Positions 14,610-22,061 are shown, counted from the first letter of the stretch. The stretch is DNA of 22,103 bases from an uncultured Actinomycetes bacterium (GCA_903858075.1 CAIOHI010000187.1:1-22103); one strand, 5' to 3'. Program-made: numbers and translations. The notes: generated by a model from the sequence alone, not told the origin.

Positions 14610-15602
14610 TCACTTAGTGATTTCTTCGTAGACGTCTGTGTACAACTCGTCGAGTGACGGTTCAGGGCTATTCATTGCGAACTCCACTGCATCATCCACC
14701 ATTGCAACGATCTTGTCTTCAATTTCAGCAAGCTGCGCTTCAGTTGCATGACCGTTCTCCAACAACCAGGCACGGAATGCTGGCACTGGGTCGGCAGCCA
14801 TTGCGGCTTTGCGCTCTTCTTTTGGCATGTACTCCATGGCATCACCCATGAGGTGACCATAGAAACGATACGTACGAGCTTCAATGAGAGTTGGACCCTC
14901 ACCTGCACGCGCACGTGCAATTGCTTCGCCAGCGGCATGCCACATTGCAACAGGATCGTTACCATTCACTGTTACTCCAGGCATTCCGTATGCTGCGGCA
15001 CGCTCGGAGATGTACTCAACACCAGTTGACATTGACATTGGTGTGTGCTCGCCATAAAGGTTGTTCTGGCAAACGAAAATGACAGGCAATTTCCATACAG
15101 CAGCCATGTTCATGCCTTCGTGGAAGGCGCCGATGTTTGATGCACCATCACCAAAGTTCACCACGGTGACCTGATCGGTTCCTGCAAGCTGTGATGCGAG
15201 TCCGAAACCGTTTGCAATGGGGATACCAGAACCCACGATGCCGGTGGTTACTACCAAGCCCGAGTCGGGGTGCGTGATGTGCATTGGGCCACCCTTGCCC
15301 TTGCATGTTCCTGTGGAACGACCAAGGAACTCTGCCCAGAGTTCACGCATAGGAACACCCTTTGCGAGGTGGTCGTGGAGTCCGCGATAAATGGTGACCA
15401 CGTAGTCGTCTGGGCGAAGGTGCACGGCATAACCAGCACTAATGCACTCTTGTCCGCGTGGCGAGTAATAGATCAATTGAATTTGACCACTTGTCAACAT
15501 TGAGCGAAAACGCTCGTCGGTGGTTTTGATCTTGTTTTGGATCTCGTACATCTGTACGAGGGTTTCACGATCAGGTGAATCGGGACGATTAGTTGTTGCC
15601 AT
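14610..15602 (-). CDS. 2-oxoacid/acetoin-type dehydrogenase E1 component, alpha subunit
   Basis: A 330-residue thiamine-diphosphate-binding alpha subunit. The cofactor motif is GDGASN (residues 151-156) running to CQNN (178-181). The segments YSPRGQECISAG (46-57), DDYVVTIYRGLHDHLAKG (65-82) and RSTGTCKGKGGPMHI (95-109) are typical of pyruvate and acetoin dehydrogenase E1-alpha; the last is most like acetoin dehydrogenase. The conserved loop near TYRFYGHLMGD closes the active site. The ATG at 15602 is preferred to the in-frame ATG at 15662 because homology starts just after it; the ribosome site is weak. Upstream lie about 160 bases without a gene, holding an A-run (15661-15668) but no promoter I can name. 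It forms an operon with the beta subunit. No E2 or E3 gene is in the window. Confidence 0.92.
   Translation of the reverse strand: MATTNRPDSPDRETLVQMYEIQNKIKTTDERFRSMLTSGQIQLIYYSPRGQECISAGYAVHLRPDDYVVTIYRGLHDHLAKGVPMRELWAEFLGRSTGTCKGKGGPMHITHPDSGLVVTTGIVGSGIPIANGFGLASQLAGTDQVTVVNFGDGASNIGAFHEGMNMAAVWKLPVIFVCQNNLYGEHTPMSMSTGVEYISERAAAYGMPGVTVNGNDPVAMWHAAGEAIARARAGEGPTLIEARTYRFYGHLMGDAMEYMPKEERKAAMAADPVPAFRAWLLENGHATEAQLAEIEDKIVAMVDDAVEFAMNSPEPSLDELYTDVYEEITK
15543..15560. repeat. 18-base dyad CTCGTACA-TC-TGTACGAG inside the E1-alpha start region
   Basis: A perfect 8-base inverted repeat with a 2-base centre covers codons 15-20 of the E1-alpha gene (Leu-Val-Gln-Met-Tyr-Glu), about 42 bases after the start codon. 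Its size and symmetry resemble a repressor operator. A window of this length would show such a dyad by chance about once in three cases for this spacing, so the call is tentative. Confidence 0.3.
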
Positions 15603-15765
15603 AGGGTCTCGTATGCCTTTACAAATCCGAAAACGGGATGTGGGTTTCTGAATAGTCTTCAAAAAAAATATTGCCCTGCTTTCCTATCAGAAAAAGGGTC
15701 TCACCAAGGTGGTCGAACGGCGAGCTGCGAATGAAAAAGCCGCCTAGGCACTAAAACTTGGCTCG

Positions 15766-16671
15766 CTATGCACCTTTGGTGGCTAGGAAGGCAGCTAGCT
15801 CGCGGGGCTTGTCGCCCTGAATGCTGTGACCAGCCCCGTCGATGACGAGCACCGCAGCACGACCCTGGCGCCGCAACAACTCGGCAACATCGGCATCGTC
15901 AACCACAGGAGAAGTGCCTCCGCGCAACAGCGTGAGGGGGCATTCCAGTGATCCAATGAGGTCCCATAGTTTGCCCAGCGCGTCGCCCGAGATGGGCTCT
16001 GAGTTTTCACTGCGGATATGACTGCGGCGGTCGTAGCGCCATTGCCAAGAACCGTCGTCAAGTTGTTGGGCGTTGTGCAGAATGCCACGACGTAAAGACT
16101 CAATAGTGCGGGTGGGGTTGTGCTCAATGGTGCGCTTCAACAAGTCGTCAAATGAGGCAAAAGCTTGCGGACCATTAACAAAGTCGAGAATTGCTTTTGC
16201 CTTATCGCCATTCACACCCGGCGTGATATCGACAAGAACGAGTTCTCGCACCAAATGTGGCGCGTAGCCAGCAAGAGCCAGCGAGGTGAGACCTCCCAGC
16301 GACATGCCCACCACTGCTTTCGCCGACGGAGCATGCAGAGCAATGACCTCAGCAATATCGACCGCCATAGAGTGCGGCGAATACATAGCATCGTCTCTCC
16401 ACGACGAATGCCCGTGGCCAGGTAAGTCGATGGCAAGTGCAGGTACTCCAAGATCGAGAAGCACGGTGTCCCATGTGTGCGCATTTTGCGACCCACCATG
16501 AACAAAAACCATTTGTGGTTCTGCACTTCCCCACTTCAGTGCACTCACAGTGCGACCATCGGCAAGTTGATGCACGATGCGCTGCACCTGTGGTTGCGCA
16601 GATGCCGTTAAGGAATACTCGGCAATGTTCTCATGAAACAATGAGAATTCGTCGTAGGGCACTCGTTCCAT
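15766..16671 (-). CDS. Alpha/beta hydrolase
   Basis: A 301-residue alpha/beta-hydrolase-fold enzyme. The oxyanion segment is FVHGGSQNAHTW (residues 56-67), followed by AIDLPGHGHS (80-89). The nucleophile elbow is GMSLGG with Ser124, the acid is probably Asp258 or Asp259 in VVDDADV, and the catalytic histidine is His282 in GAGHSIQ. There is no signal peptide, so it acts in the cytoplasm on an ester, lactone, thioester or C-C bond. The first 30 residues precede the fold and are unremarkable. It starts 13 bases after the L,D-transpeptidase stop, with TGAGGA just before the ATG, and may be the last gene of that operon. The substrate cannot be predicted. Confidence 0.92.
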   Translation of the reverse strand: MERVPYDEFSLFHENIAEYSLTASAQPQVQRIVHQLADGRTVSALKWGSAEPQMVFVHGGSQNAHTWDTVLLDLGVPALAIDLPGHGHSSWRDDAMYSPHSMAVDIAEVIALHAPSAKAVVGMSLGGLTSLALAGYAPHLVRELVLVDITPGVNGDKAKAILDFVNGPQAFASFDDLLKRTIEHNPTRTIESLRRGILHNAQQLDDGSWQWRYDRRSHIRSENSEPISGDALGKLWDLIGSLECPLTLLRGGTSPVVDDADVAELLRRQGRAAVLVIDGAGHSIQGDKPRELAAFLATKGA

Positions 16672-16684
16672 TGTTCCTCACATT

Positions 16685-17761
16685 TCAGGGCAGCGTGCTT
16701 GCAGGCACTGGCGCAACGGTAGACGTTGTTGCCGTCGGCACTGGAGCCGGAAGCGTTGTTATTGGTTTCTGCTTCATGGTCGTGGTTGTTTTCACAACAG
16801 TTGAAGTTGTTGTGGTTGAACTAGTTGTAGTGGTGTAGTCAGGATCGGGTTTGTCGGCAGGAGGCACAGGTGCACCATATTGCTCTGGCTCTTTCACACC
16901 GTCGAATACATAGACGCGGTCGCCATAGGCAACAAGAGTTTGGAAATATTCCGACACGTGCATGGGAATACGCACACACCCGTGAGATGCAGGTGAATTC
17001 GGCACTTGGGCTGCGCCATGCACTGCAATACCGCCATTGAAATACACCGGGTTCCACATTGTGCCAAGTTTGCTTTGACGTGTTCCCGACTTGCGGTTGT
17101 AGAAATAATAAAAGCCGCCAGGCGTTACTGCATTTCCGCAGATACCTTTTTTCAGAGGCTCGGTACCAGGGTTACCTTGTTCACCTGGGTCGATGGTCAC
17201 TTCTTCACACCAGTCTTCGCCGGTGCCAGTCGAGATATGCGTGACCAAAATTGGCTTGCCCTTTTTGAACACCACCAGCACTTGCTCGGGAAGGTAGATC
17301 TCAACGTGCGACTCTGTGGGCGCCTGCGGACGACGCGGCACAATGAGGTTGTCTTGTTGCAACAGCTGCCACGACTCGGGGGTAATGGAGCCAGTCACTT
17401 TTTTACGCGGCGTATTCAACACGAGCTTTTCAAAGGCCCACACCGACTGCGTGGTGTTATAGCCAAAATCACCGTCAATGAGATTCGGGTCAAAGGCAAG
17501 ATCTTTCAATCTTTGTTGCAGTCGACGAACGTCTGGGCCTTTCACGCCGGCCTTCAACGTGCGATTCAGCCCAGGAACAGTTGTTGTTGGGCCACTCGCA
17601 ATGGTTGTCGTTGTGCTGGGGCCGTCAGTACCACTATTCGCAGCAACGCCAACTGCAACAACTCCAACAAGAAGCAATGCGGCCACCGCAGCAGGCCACC
17701 ATTGACGCACGTGACTCGGCGCGGCATCAAACTCTTGAGGGAAATTGTCAGTCGGCTTCAA
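16685..17761 (-). CDS. L,D-transpeptidase with peptidoglycan-binding domain (membrane-anchored)
   Basis: About 358 residues: a short cytoplasmic start, one membrane helix (about 22-40), a Thr/Ser-rich linker, a PG_binding_1 repeat (about 67-116, including GPDVRRLQQRLKDL and IDGDFG), then a YkuD catalytic domain (about 151-288). The active-site motif is HGAAQ with His248 and SHGCVRIP with His260 and catalytic Cys262. It forms 3-3 crosslinks in peptidoglycan outside the membrane. Two cysteines in an insertion (185 and 208) could form a disulfide. The last 50 residues are a Thr/Ser/Pro low-complexity tail beyond the catalytic domain. No ATG start exists. TTG at 17761 is used; TTG at 17803 (56-base overlap with the glycosyltransferase gene) and GTG at 17710 (just before the helix) are alternatives. 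Confidence 0.9.
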   Translation of the reverse strand: MKPTDNFPQEFDAAPSHVRQWWPAAVAALLLVGVVAVGVAANSGTDGPSTTTTIASGPTTTVPGLNRTLKAGVKGPDVRRLQQRLKDLAFDPNLIDGDFGYNTTQSVWAFEKLVLNTPRKKVTGSITPESWQLLQQDNLIVPRRPQAPTESHVEIYLPEQVLVVFKKGKPILVTHISTGTGEDWCEEVTIDPGEQGNPGTEPLKKGICGNAVTPGGFYYFYNRKSGTRQSKLGTMWNPVYFNGGIAVHGAAQVPNSPASHGCVRIPMHVSEYFQTLVAYGDRVYVFDGVKEPEQYGAPVPPADKPDPDYTTTTSSTTTTSTVVKTTTTMKQKPITTLPAPVPTATTSTVAPVPASTLP

Positions 17762-18488
17762 TGGCTCGAAGTTCTTTACGCAAAGTGAACATTTCCTTGA
17801 CAATTTTGCGAATGACCGACATTGAACTCAGCGTGGAAACACCGCGTGTACGCGGAAAGTAATCGACACCAAACTGAATGACGTTCATGCCCAACTTCTT
17901 TGCACGAATGACAAGCTCAGCGTCTATGAATGAGCCTTCGCTTTTCAATTCAATTTTTTCAAAAATAGAACCGCGACAAAGTTTGAATGCAAAGTTGATA
18001 TCGCGCATTTTTACGCCGAAAAAAACTCGCACAAGCCCGTTGTAGAAAGTGGAATAGACAGACCGGATATAGCCCTCACCAGTTCGGTCAAAACGAAAAG
18101 CGCTGACAACGTCGGCTTCGTAATAATGCATGAGACGCACGGCGCGGCGCACTTCAAGCATGTCGAATGGCAGATCGGCATCGGTATAGAGAACGAGGTC
18201 ACCAGTTGCAGTGGCAAAACCGGTCTTCATGGAACCACCTAGTTTGCGGTTCACTGGGTGATGCACCACTTTGACACGAGGGTCAGCGGCGGCAGCAGCG
18301 TCGGCAATTTGGGGAGTTTTATCGGTTGAGGCATCGTCAATAATGATGAGCTCGTACGTTTCAATTTCGCCATCGGCAATGAGCACATCGCAGAGTTCGC
18401 GACCAGCAGAGAGAGCACGTTCGAGATATTCCTCTTCGTTCCACATGGGGAAGAAGATGGAAAGTTTATTGAAATGCGCAGTGTTCAT
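17748..18488 (-). CDS. Family 2 glycosyltransferase (dolichol-phosphate-mannose-synthase-like)
   Basis: A 246-residue GT-A fold enzyme. It begins with the nucleotide-binding strand LSIFFPMWNEEEYLERAL (residues 9-26), has IIIDDASTDKT with Asp51/Asp52, and the metal-binding DxD as Asp103-Ala-Asp105 in YTDADLPF. No C-terminal membrane helices follow, so it is the compact DPM1-like form that transfers a sugar from a nucleotide to polyprenyl phosphate or a similar lipid at the inner face of the membrane. The ATG at 18488 is chosen; the longer open frame reaches back over the divergent promoter region. Its stop overlaps the start of the L,D-transpeptidase gene, suggesting a shared cell-envelope operon. 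The sugar donor is not evident. Confidence 0.9.
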   Translation of the reverse strand: MNTAHFNKLSIFFPMWNEEEYLERALSAGRELCDVLIADGEIETYELIIIDDASTDKTPQIADAAAAADPRVKVVHHPVNRKLGGSMKTGFATATGDLVLYTDADLPFDMLEVRRAVRLMHYYEADVVSAFRFDRTGEGYIRSVYSTFYNGLVRVFFGVKMRDINFAFKLCRGSIFEKIELKSEGSFIDAELVIRAKKLGMNVIQFGVDYFPRTRGVSTLSSMSVIRKIVKEMFTLRKELRAIEAD

Positions 18489-18498
18489 AGCGGTGTTT

Positions 18499-18504
18499 AG
18501 GCTA
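18499..18504 (-). promoter_or_regulatory. Candidate -10 box TAGCCT (glycosyltransferase operon)
   Basis: On the minus strand TAGCCT lies 10 bases before the ATG at 18488, giving a leader of only 3-4 bases. It is back to back with the plus-strand box at 18551-18556 in a 74-base divergent gap. No Shine-Dalgarno sequence precedes the start. Confidence 0.35.
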
Positions 18505-18550
18505 GTGGCGTAGACCCAATGCGCGACACCGTTCATTCGCCTCGTGGCAG

Positions 18551-18556
18551 TAGCGT
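18551..18556 (+). promoter_or_regulatory. -10 box TAGCGT of a probable leaderless promoter (membrane protein)
   Basis: TAGCGT ends 6 bases before the ATG at 18563, and the spacer has no ribosome site. The hexamer is identical to the one before the acyl-CoA dehydrogenase gene. Confidence 0.5.
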
Positions 18557-18562
18557 GTTCAT

Positions 18563-18973
18563 ATGGCAAAAAGCGATTTAGTGCGGTATTTCGGCACACC
18601 ACTTACTCGCGTGTGGAATCGTGTCCTCTTTCTTACATGGGCACTTTTCGCCGTGGCGATGGGTTTTCTTGCATTTGCTAGCCAACGCACTGGGAAACGC
18701 CTGTGGTGGGTCGATGCCCAGGGTGTGCAACTCTTTTTAACTATCGCTCTCATTTACTGCAGTGCCATTGTGGTGATGGGGCTCGCTATGAAACAGTCAC
18801 GTTTCGCCCTGCTTGTGGCAGTTCTTGTGGGCATTACCCACATTGTGAGCGCCTGCTTCGACCTATCGGGCACAACTGGGTCGGCCATCCCCGCATTCGT
18901 GCTGGCGATCTCCACTCTTGCGGCCAGCCTTGCTTGTACAGCCGGCGTCGGGCGTCGCTCCCCACCGCAATAG
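18563..18973 (+). CDS. Small four-helix membrane protein, function unknown
   Basis: A 136-residue protein with four predicted membrane helices (about residues 21-39, 55-76, 81-99, 108-129), joined by short loops. The first loop holds the basic/aromatic run QRTGKRLWWVDAQG. The C-terminal tail is short and basic (GRRSPPQ). I do not recognise the family and see no catalytic motif. The start is supported by the TAGCGT box 6 bases upstream; amino-acid composition and reading frame are consistent with a real membrane protein. It diverges from the glycosyltransferase operon and is followed after 65 bases by the small gene that precedes the Rieske oxygenase. Confidence 0.75.
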   Translation: MAKSDLVRYFGTPLTRVWNRVLFLTWALFAVAMGFLAFASQRTGKRLWWVDAQGVQLFLTIALIYCSAIVVMGLAMKQSRFALLVAVLVGITHIVSACFDLSGTTGSAIPAFVLAISTLAASLACTAGVGRRSPPQ

Positions 18974-19001
18974 TTCGGTCAAGCCTCATCTCAATCAGCA
19001 C

Positions 19002-19007
19002 TAGTCT
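19002..19007 (+). promoter_or_regulatory. Candidate -10 box TAGTCT (small protein/Rieske oxygenase operon)
   Basis: TAGTCT lies 31 bases before the ATG at 19039, giving a short leader. Unlike the leaderless cases, this leader holds a G-rich ribosome site (GGTGGGGG at 19025-19032, 6 bases before the ATG). The hexamer and its left flank CAC match the box before the nitroreductase. Confidence 0.4.
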
Positions 19008-19038
19008 GACTAAAAATTGAGAGTGGTGGGGGCTACAC

Positions 19039-19272
19039 ATGCGCACGATCAAACATCCATTATCAGGGGCTCTTTACGACCTCACCGACACAGGCACCGT
19101 TCTTGTGCAAAAAGATGGCGCCACGGGCGAGTTCACCAGTGAAGGCCGATACATCACCGGAGCCATTAAACAATGCGACCCGCATATTTGTGTGTGGATC
19201 GCTGGTCGCCAAGTTCCCTCGAATCCCCGTGCAGGCGCACAATCACTCATTGACGACAAAGGAAACACATGA
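19039..19272 (+). CDS. Small protein of unknown function, coupled to the Rieske oxygenase
   Basis: A 77-residue soluble protein. The first half looks like two short beta hairpins (LYDLTDTGTVLVQKDG and GEFTSEGRYITGA), followed by a segment with two cysteines and a histidine (QCDPHICVW, residues 45-53) that could bind a metal. I do not recognise the family. It is likely real: the ATG has a strong G-rich ribosome site, and its stop overlaps the Rieske oxygenase start as ATGA (19269-19272), which implies coupled translation. It could be an accessory or stabilising subunit, or a ligand-sensing partner of the oxygenase. Confidence 0.75.
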   Translation: MRTIKHPLSGALYDLTDTGTVLVQKDGATGEFTSEGRYITGAIKQCDPHICVWIAGRQVPSNPRAGAQSLIDDKGNT

Positions 19273-20633
19273 GCATCACATCAAACGACAAAACTTCTGC
19301 TCGTTCACCGGGCCTCAACTATCAAGATCTTCACGAACGCGATTCACGCCCTGTACCCGAGGTATTGCGTTGGCAAAGTGGCGGCTGGCTCGGCGATGAA
19401 GACATCCCTGTGTCGCGCTATACGAGTCGCGAATTCCATGAAATTGAAAAAGAAAAAATGTGGAAGCGCGTTTGGCAAATGGCATGCCGCGAAGAAGACA
19501 TTCCGGAAGTAGGCGACACTCTGGTCTATGAAATTTGCGATATCTCCTTGCTCGTGGTGCGCACTTCGGAAAGTCAGATCAAAACCTATTACAACGCTTG
19601 CCTCCATCGTGGTCGACAACTGCGTGAGTTCGACGGAAATGCACAAGAACTGCGATGCCCCTTTCACGGCTTTTGCTGGAATCTCGATGGTTCGCTCAAA
19701 CAAGTTCCTTGCGAGTGGGACTTCCCTCATGTTGAAAAAGCCGAGTGGGGGCTCCCTGAAGTAAACGTTGCTACATGGGGCGGGTTCGTATTTATCAACC
19801 TCGACCCAAACTGCGAGTCATTTGAATCATTCCTCGGAGATTTCGGATGGCATTTCGAAAAGTGGCCACTAGAAAAGCGCTACAAGAGCGTTCATGTTGC
19901 ACGCATTTTTCCTTGCAACTGGAAAGTAGTGCAAGACGCTTTTAGTGAGGCATTCCACGTGGTTGCAACTCACCCACAATTGCTCGCTGCTATTGGTGAT
20001 GCGAATTCACAGTATGACTGGAAAGACAACTACTCGCGTGCAATCACCCCGAATGGAACACCGAGCCCGCACATCAAGTGGACTCCCACCGAACAAGAAA
20101 TGTTCGATGCGATGTCTGACCGCAGGCTTGATGAACCACCAATTGTCACCCTCGCCGATGGGGCAACAGCTCGTTCCACCGCAGGTGATGGTGGACGCGC
20201 AATGTTGAAAGAAGTCCTTGGTGATAAAGCAGATGAAATTAGCGATGCTGAATTAAGCGACAGCATTTATTACACGCTGTTTCCCAACTTCCACCCGTGG
20301 GGCGCTTACAACCGCATCTGCTATCGCTTTCGCCCATACGAAGACCGCCACGACATGTCGGTGATGGAGTGCATGTACCTCGAGCCATATGACGAGTCGC
20401 AACCAAAACCACCAGCAGTACCCATTCATTGGCTGGGCGTCGACGACGATTGGGCAGAAGCTCCTGAGCTCGGCTTGCTTGCTCGCGTTTTTAACCAAGA
20501 CACGTACAACTTGCCAAAGGTGCAAAAGGGTCTGAAGAGCATGAAAAAGCCTGGGGTCACCTTGGCTAACTATCAAGAGACAAAAATACGTCACTTCCAC
20601 AAACGACTATCTGAGTGGATTGCGAAGCCATAG
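19269..20633 (+). CDS. Rieske-type oxygenase, large (alpha) subunit
   Basis: A 454-residue ring-hydroxylating-type oxygenase. The Rieske [2Fe-2S] motif is Cys111-x-His113 (CLHRG) and Cys130-x2-His133 (CPFHG). The mononuclear iron site follows NWKVVQDAF: His230 and His235 (FHVVATH), with Asp411 in FNQDTYNL as the probable third ligand. The residue bridging the two centres, Asp in naphthalene dioxygenase, is Glu227 here (SEAFH), as in carnitine-monooxygenase-type enzymes. It inserts oxygen into an aromatic, steroid-like or quaternary-amine substrate and needs a reductase and possibly a ferredoxin, not encoded in the window. An insertion of about 45 residues (280-330) separates the iron-ligand histidines from the YTLFPNFHPW strand. 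The start overlaps the stop of the small upstream gene. Confidence 0.93.
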   Translation: MSITSNDKTSARSPGLNYQDLHERDSRPVPEVLRWQSGGWLGDEDIPVSRYTSREFHEIEKEKMWKRVWQMACREEDIPEVGDTLVYEICDISLLVVRTSESQIKTYYNACLHRGRQLREFDGNAQELRCPFHGFCWNLDGSLKQVPCEWDFPHVEKAEWGLPEVNVATWGGFVFINLDPNCESFESFLGDFGWHFEKWPLEKRYKSVHVARIFPCNWKVVQDAFSEAFHVVATHPQLLAAIGDANSQYDWKDNYSRAITPNGTPSPHIKWTPTEQEMFDAMSDRRLDEPPIVTLADGATARSTAGDGGRAMLKEVLGDKADEISDAELSDSIYYTLFPNFHPWGAYNRICYRFRPYEDRHDMSVMECMYLEPYDESQPKPPAVPIHWLGVDDDWAEAPELGLLARVFNQDTYNLPKVQKGLKSMKKPGVTLANYQETKIRHFHKRLSEWIAKP

Positions 20634-20634
20634 C

Positions 20635-20650
20635 GAGCAAGCAACTGCTC
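20635..20650 (+). terminator. Weak hairpin after the Rieske oxygenase gene
   Basis: GAGCA-agcaac-TGCTC forms a 5-base stem just after the stop codon at 20633. No T-run follows, so it would be at most a weak terminator before the argG promoter. Confidence 0.25.
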
Positions 20651-20695
20651 ATCTCAGAAATCGTTAATAACATCGCTACGGGTGCTTTCACTCGG

Positions 20696-20701
20696 TACGG
20701 T
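20696..20701 (+). promoter_or_regulatory. -10 box TACGGT of a probable leaderless promoter (argG)
   Basis: TACGGT ends 7 bases before the ATG at 20709. The geometry supports that ATG over the in-frame GTG at 20682, which lies upstream of the box and could not be translated from this promoter. Confidence 0.5.
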
Positions 20702-20708
20702 AAGAGTC

Positions 20709-22061
20709 ATGTCTGGTACCGATTCCTCCGCCTCACGCTCGAAAGTCCTCACGCAACTCCCTGCCGGGGAACGAGTCGGTATTGCTTTTTCTGGCGGACT
20801 CGACACTTCTGCTGCAGTTGCGTGGATGCGCGAAAAAGGCGCGTTGCCATATTGCTACACCGCAGACCTTGGCCAGCCCGATGAACCAGAGCTCGACCAA
20901 ATACCTGACCGCGCCAAAGAGTACGGAGCGGAACTTGCTCGTCTCATTGATTGTCGCGAAGAACTAGTTCGTGAAGGTCTCATTGCATTGCAGTGTGGTG
21001 CGTTCCACATCACCACCGCGGGCAAAACATATTTCAACACCACCCCACTTGGCCGCGCGGTAACAGGAACACTTCTTGTTCGTGCGATGCAAAGTGACAA
21101 CGTCGATATTTGGGGTGACGGTTCCACTTACAAGGGAAACGACATTGAGCGCTTTTATCGCTATGGGCTCATGGTCAATCCTTCTTTGCGCATTTACAAG
21201 CCGTGGCTCGACCCCACATTCGTGAATGAACTTGGTGGACGCAGCGAAATGAGTGAATTCCTCACCACGCGCAAGTTGCCCTACCGCGCCAGCAAGGAAA
21301 AGGCATACTCCACCGACGCCAACATTTGGGGTGCCACTCACGAAGCAAAATTGCTCGAAGAACTCGACAATGGCATGGATCTTGTAGAGCCCATCATGGG
21401 TGTTGCGCATTGGAAGAGCGAAGTTGCCATTGCTGAAGAAACTGTCACCATGGAATTTGTTGAGGGGTGGCCCGTTGCACTCAACGGCAAGAAGTTTGAA
21501 ACGCAAACCGATTTAGTGCACGAGGCAAATGCCATTGGCGGCCGTCATGGTCTTGGCATGAGCGACCAAATTGAGAACCGCATCATCGAGGCTAAGAGCC
21601 GCGGCATTTATGAGTCGCCAGGGCTTGCGCTATTGCACATTGGCTACGAACGCCTCGTTACTGGCATCCACAACGAAAACACTCTCGAGAACTATCGCAC
21701 CATGGGTCGTCGATTAGGTCGCTTGCTTTACGAAGGCCGCTGGTTCGACCCACAAGCACTTATGTTGCGCGAACCGCTCATGCGTTGGGTGGGCAGTGCA
21801 GTCACCGGAACCGTCACCGTGCGCCTACGTCGTGGCGACGACTACACCTTGGTCAACACTGCTGGGCCACATCTCACTTATGCACCTGAGCGCCTGAGCA
21901 TGGAACGTGTTGACGACGCACCATTTGGACCGCTCGACCGCATTGGTCAACTCACCATGCGCAATCTCGACATTGACGACAGTCGCGAAAAGCTTGAGGT
22001 ATACCGCAAAACCGGAACACTCGGTGCTGGCGGCTTACTGGGTCTCGACCCAGGCAAGTAG
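20709..22061 (+). CDS. argG: Argininosuccinate synthase (long, E. coli-type form)
   Basis: A 450-residue enzyme that joins citrulline and aspartate with ATP to make argininosuccinate, the penultimate step of arginine synthesis. The ATP pyrophosphatase loop is AFSGGLDTS (residues 26-34). GDGSTYKGNDIERFYRYG follows near 135-152, and GRHGLGMSDQIENR and IGQLTMRNLDI lie in the C-terminal half. Length and sequence match the E. coli-type subfamily (about 447 residues) closely, rather than the roughly 400-residue form found in arg operons of mycobacteria. No other arg gene is nearby. The start at 20709 is favoured over GTG at 20682 because a TANNNT box sits 7 bases upstream and the next nine codons already exceed the E. 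coli N-terminus. It converges on a partial gene at the window edge. Confidence 0.96.
   Translation: MSGTDSSASRSKVLTQLPAGERVGIAFSGGLDTSAAVAWMREKGALPYCYTADLGQPDEPELDQIPDRAKEYGAELARLIDCREELVREGLIALQCGAFHITTAGKTYFNTTPLGRAVTGTLLVRAMQSDNVDIWGDGSTYKGNDIERFYRYGLMVNPSLRIYKPWLDPTFVNELGGRSEMSEFLTTRKLPYRASKEKAYSTDANIWGATHEAKLLEELDNGMDLVEPIMGVAHWKSEVAIAEETVTMEFVEGWPVALNGKKFETQTDLVHEANAIGGRHGLGMSDQIENRIIEAKSRGIYESPGLALLHIGYERLVTGIHNENTLENYRTMGRRLGRLLYEGRWFDPQALMLREPLMRWVGSAVTGTVTVRLRRGDDYTLVNTAGPHLTYAPERLSMERVDDAPFGPLDRIGQLTMRNLDIDDSREKLEVYRKTGTLGAGGLLGLDPGK

Noticed and set aside
15738..15750. GCCTAGGC followed on the minus strand by GGC and T-run as terminator of the hydrolase gene
   Set aside because: The palindrome has no loop and the alternative stem is only three bases, so a terminator cannot be supported.
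16437..16838. Plus-strand frame ending in a valine-rich run
   Set aside because: Antisense to the alpha/beta hydrolase start and the Thr-rich transpeptidase tail; the valine run is the mirror of the threonine codons.
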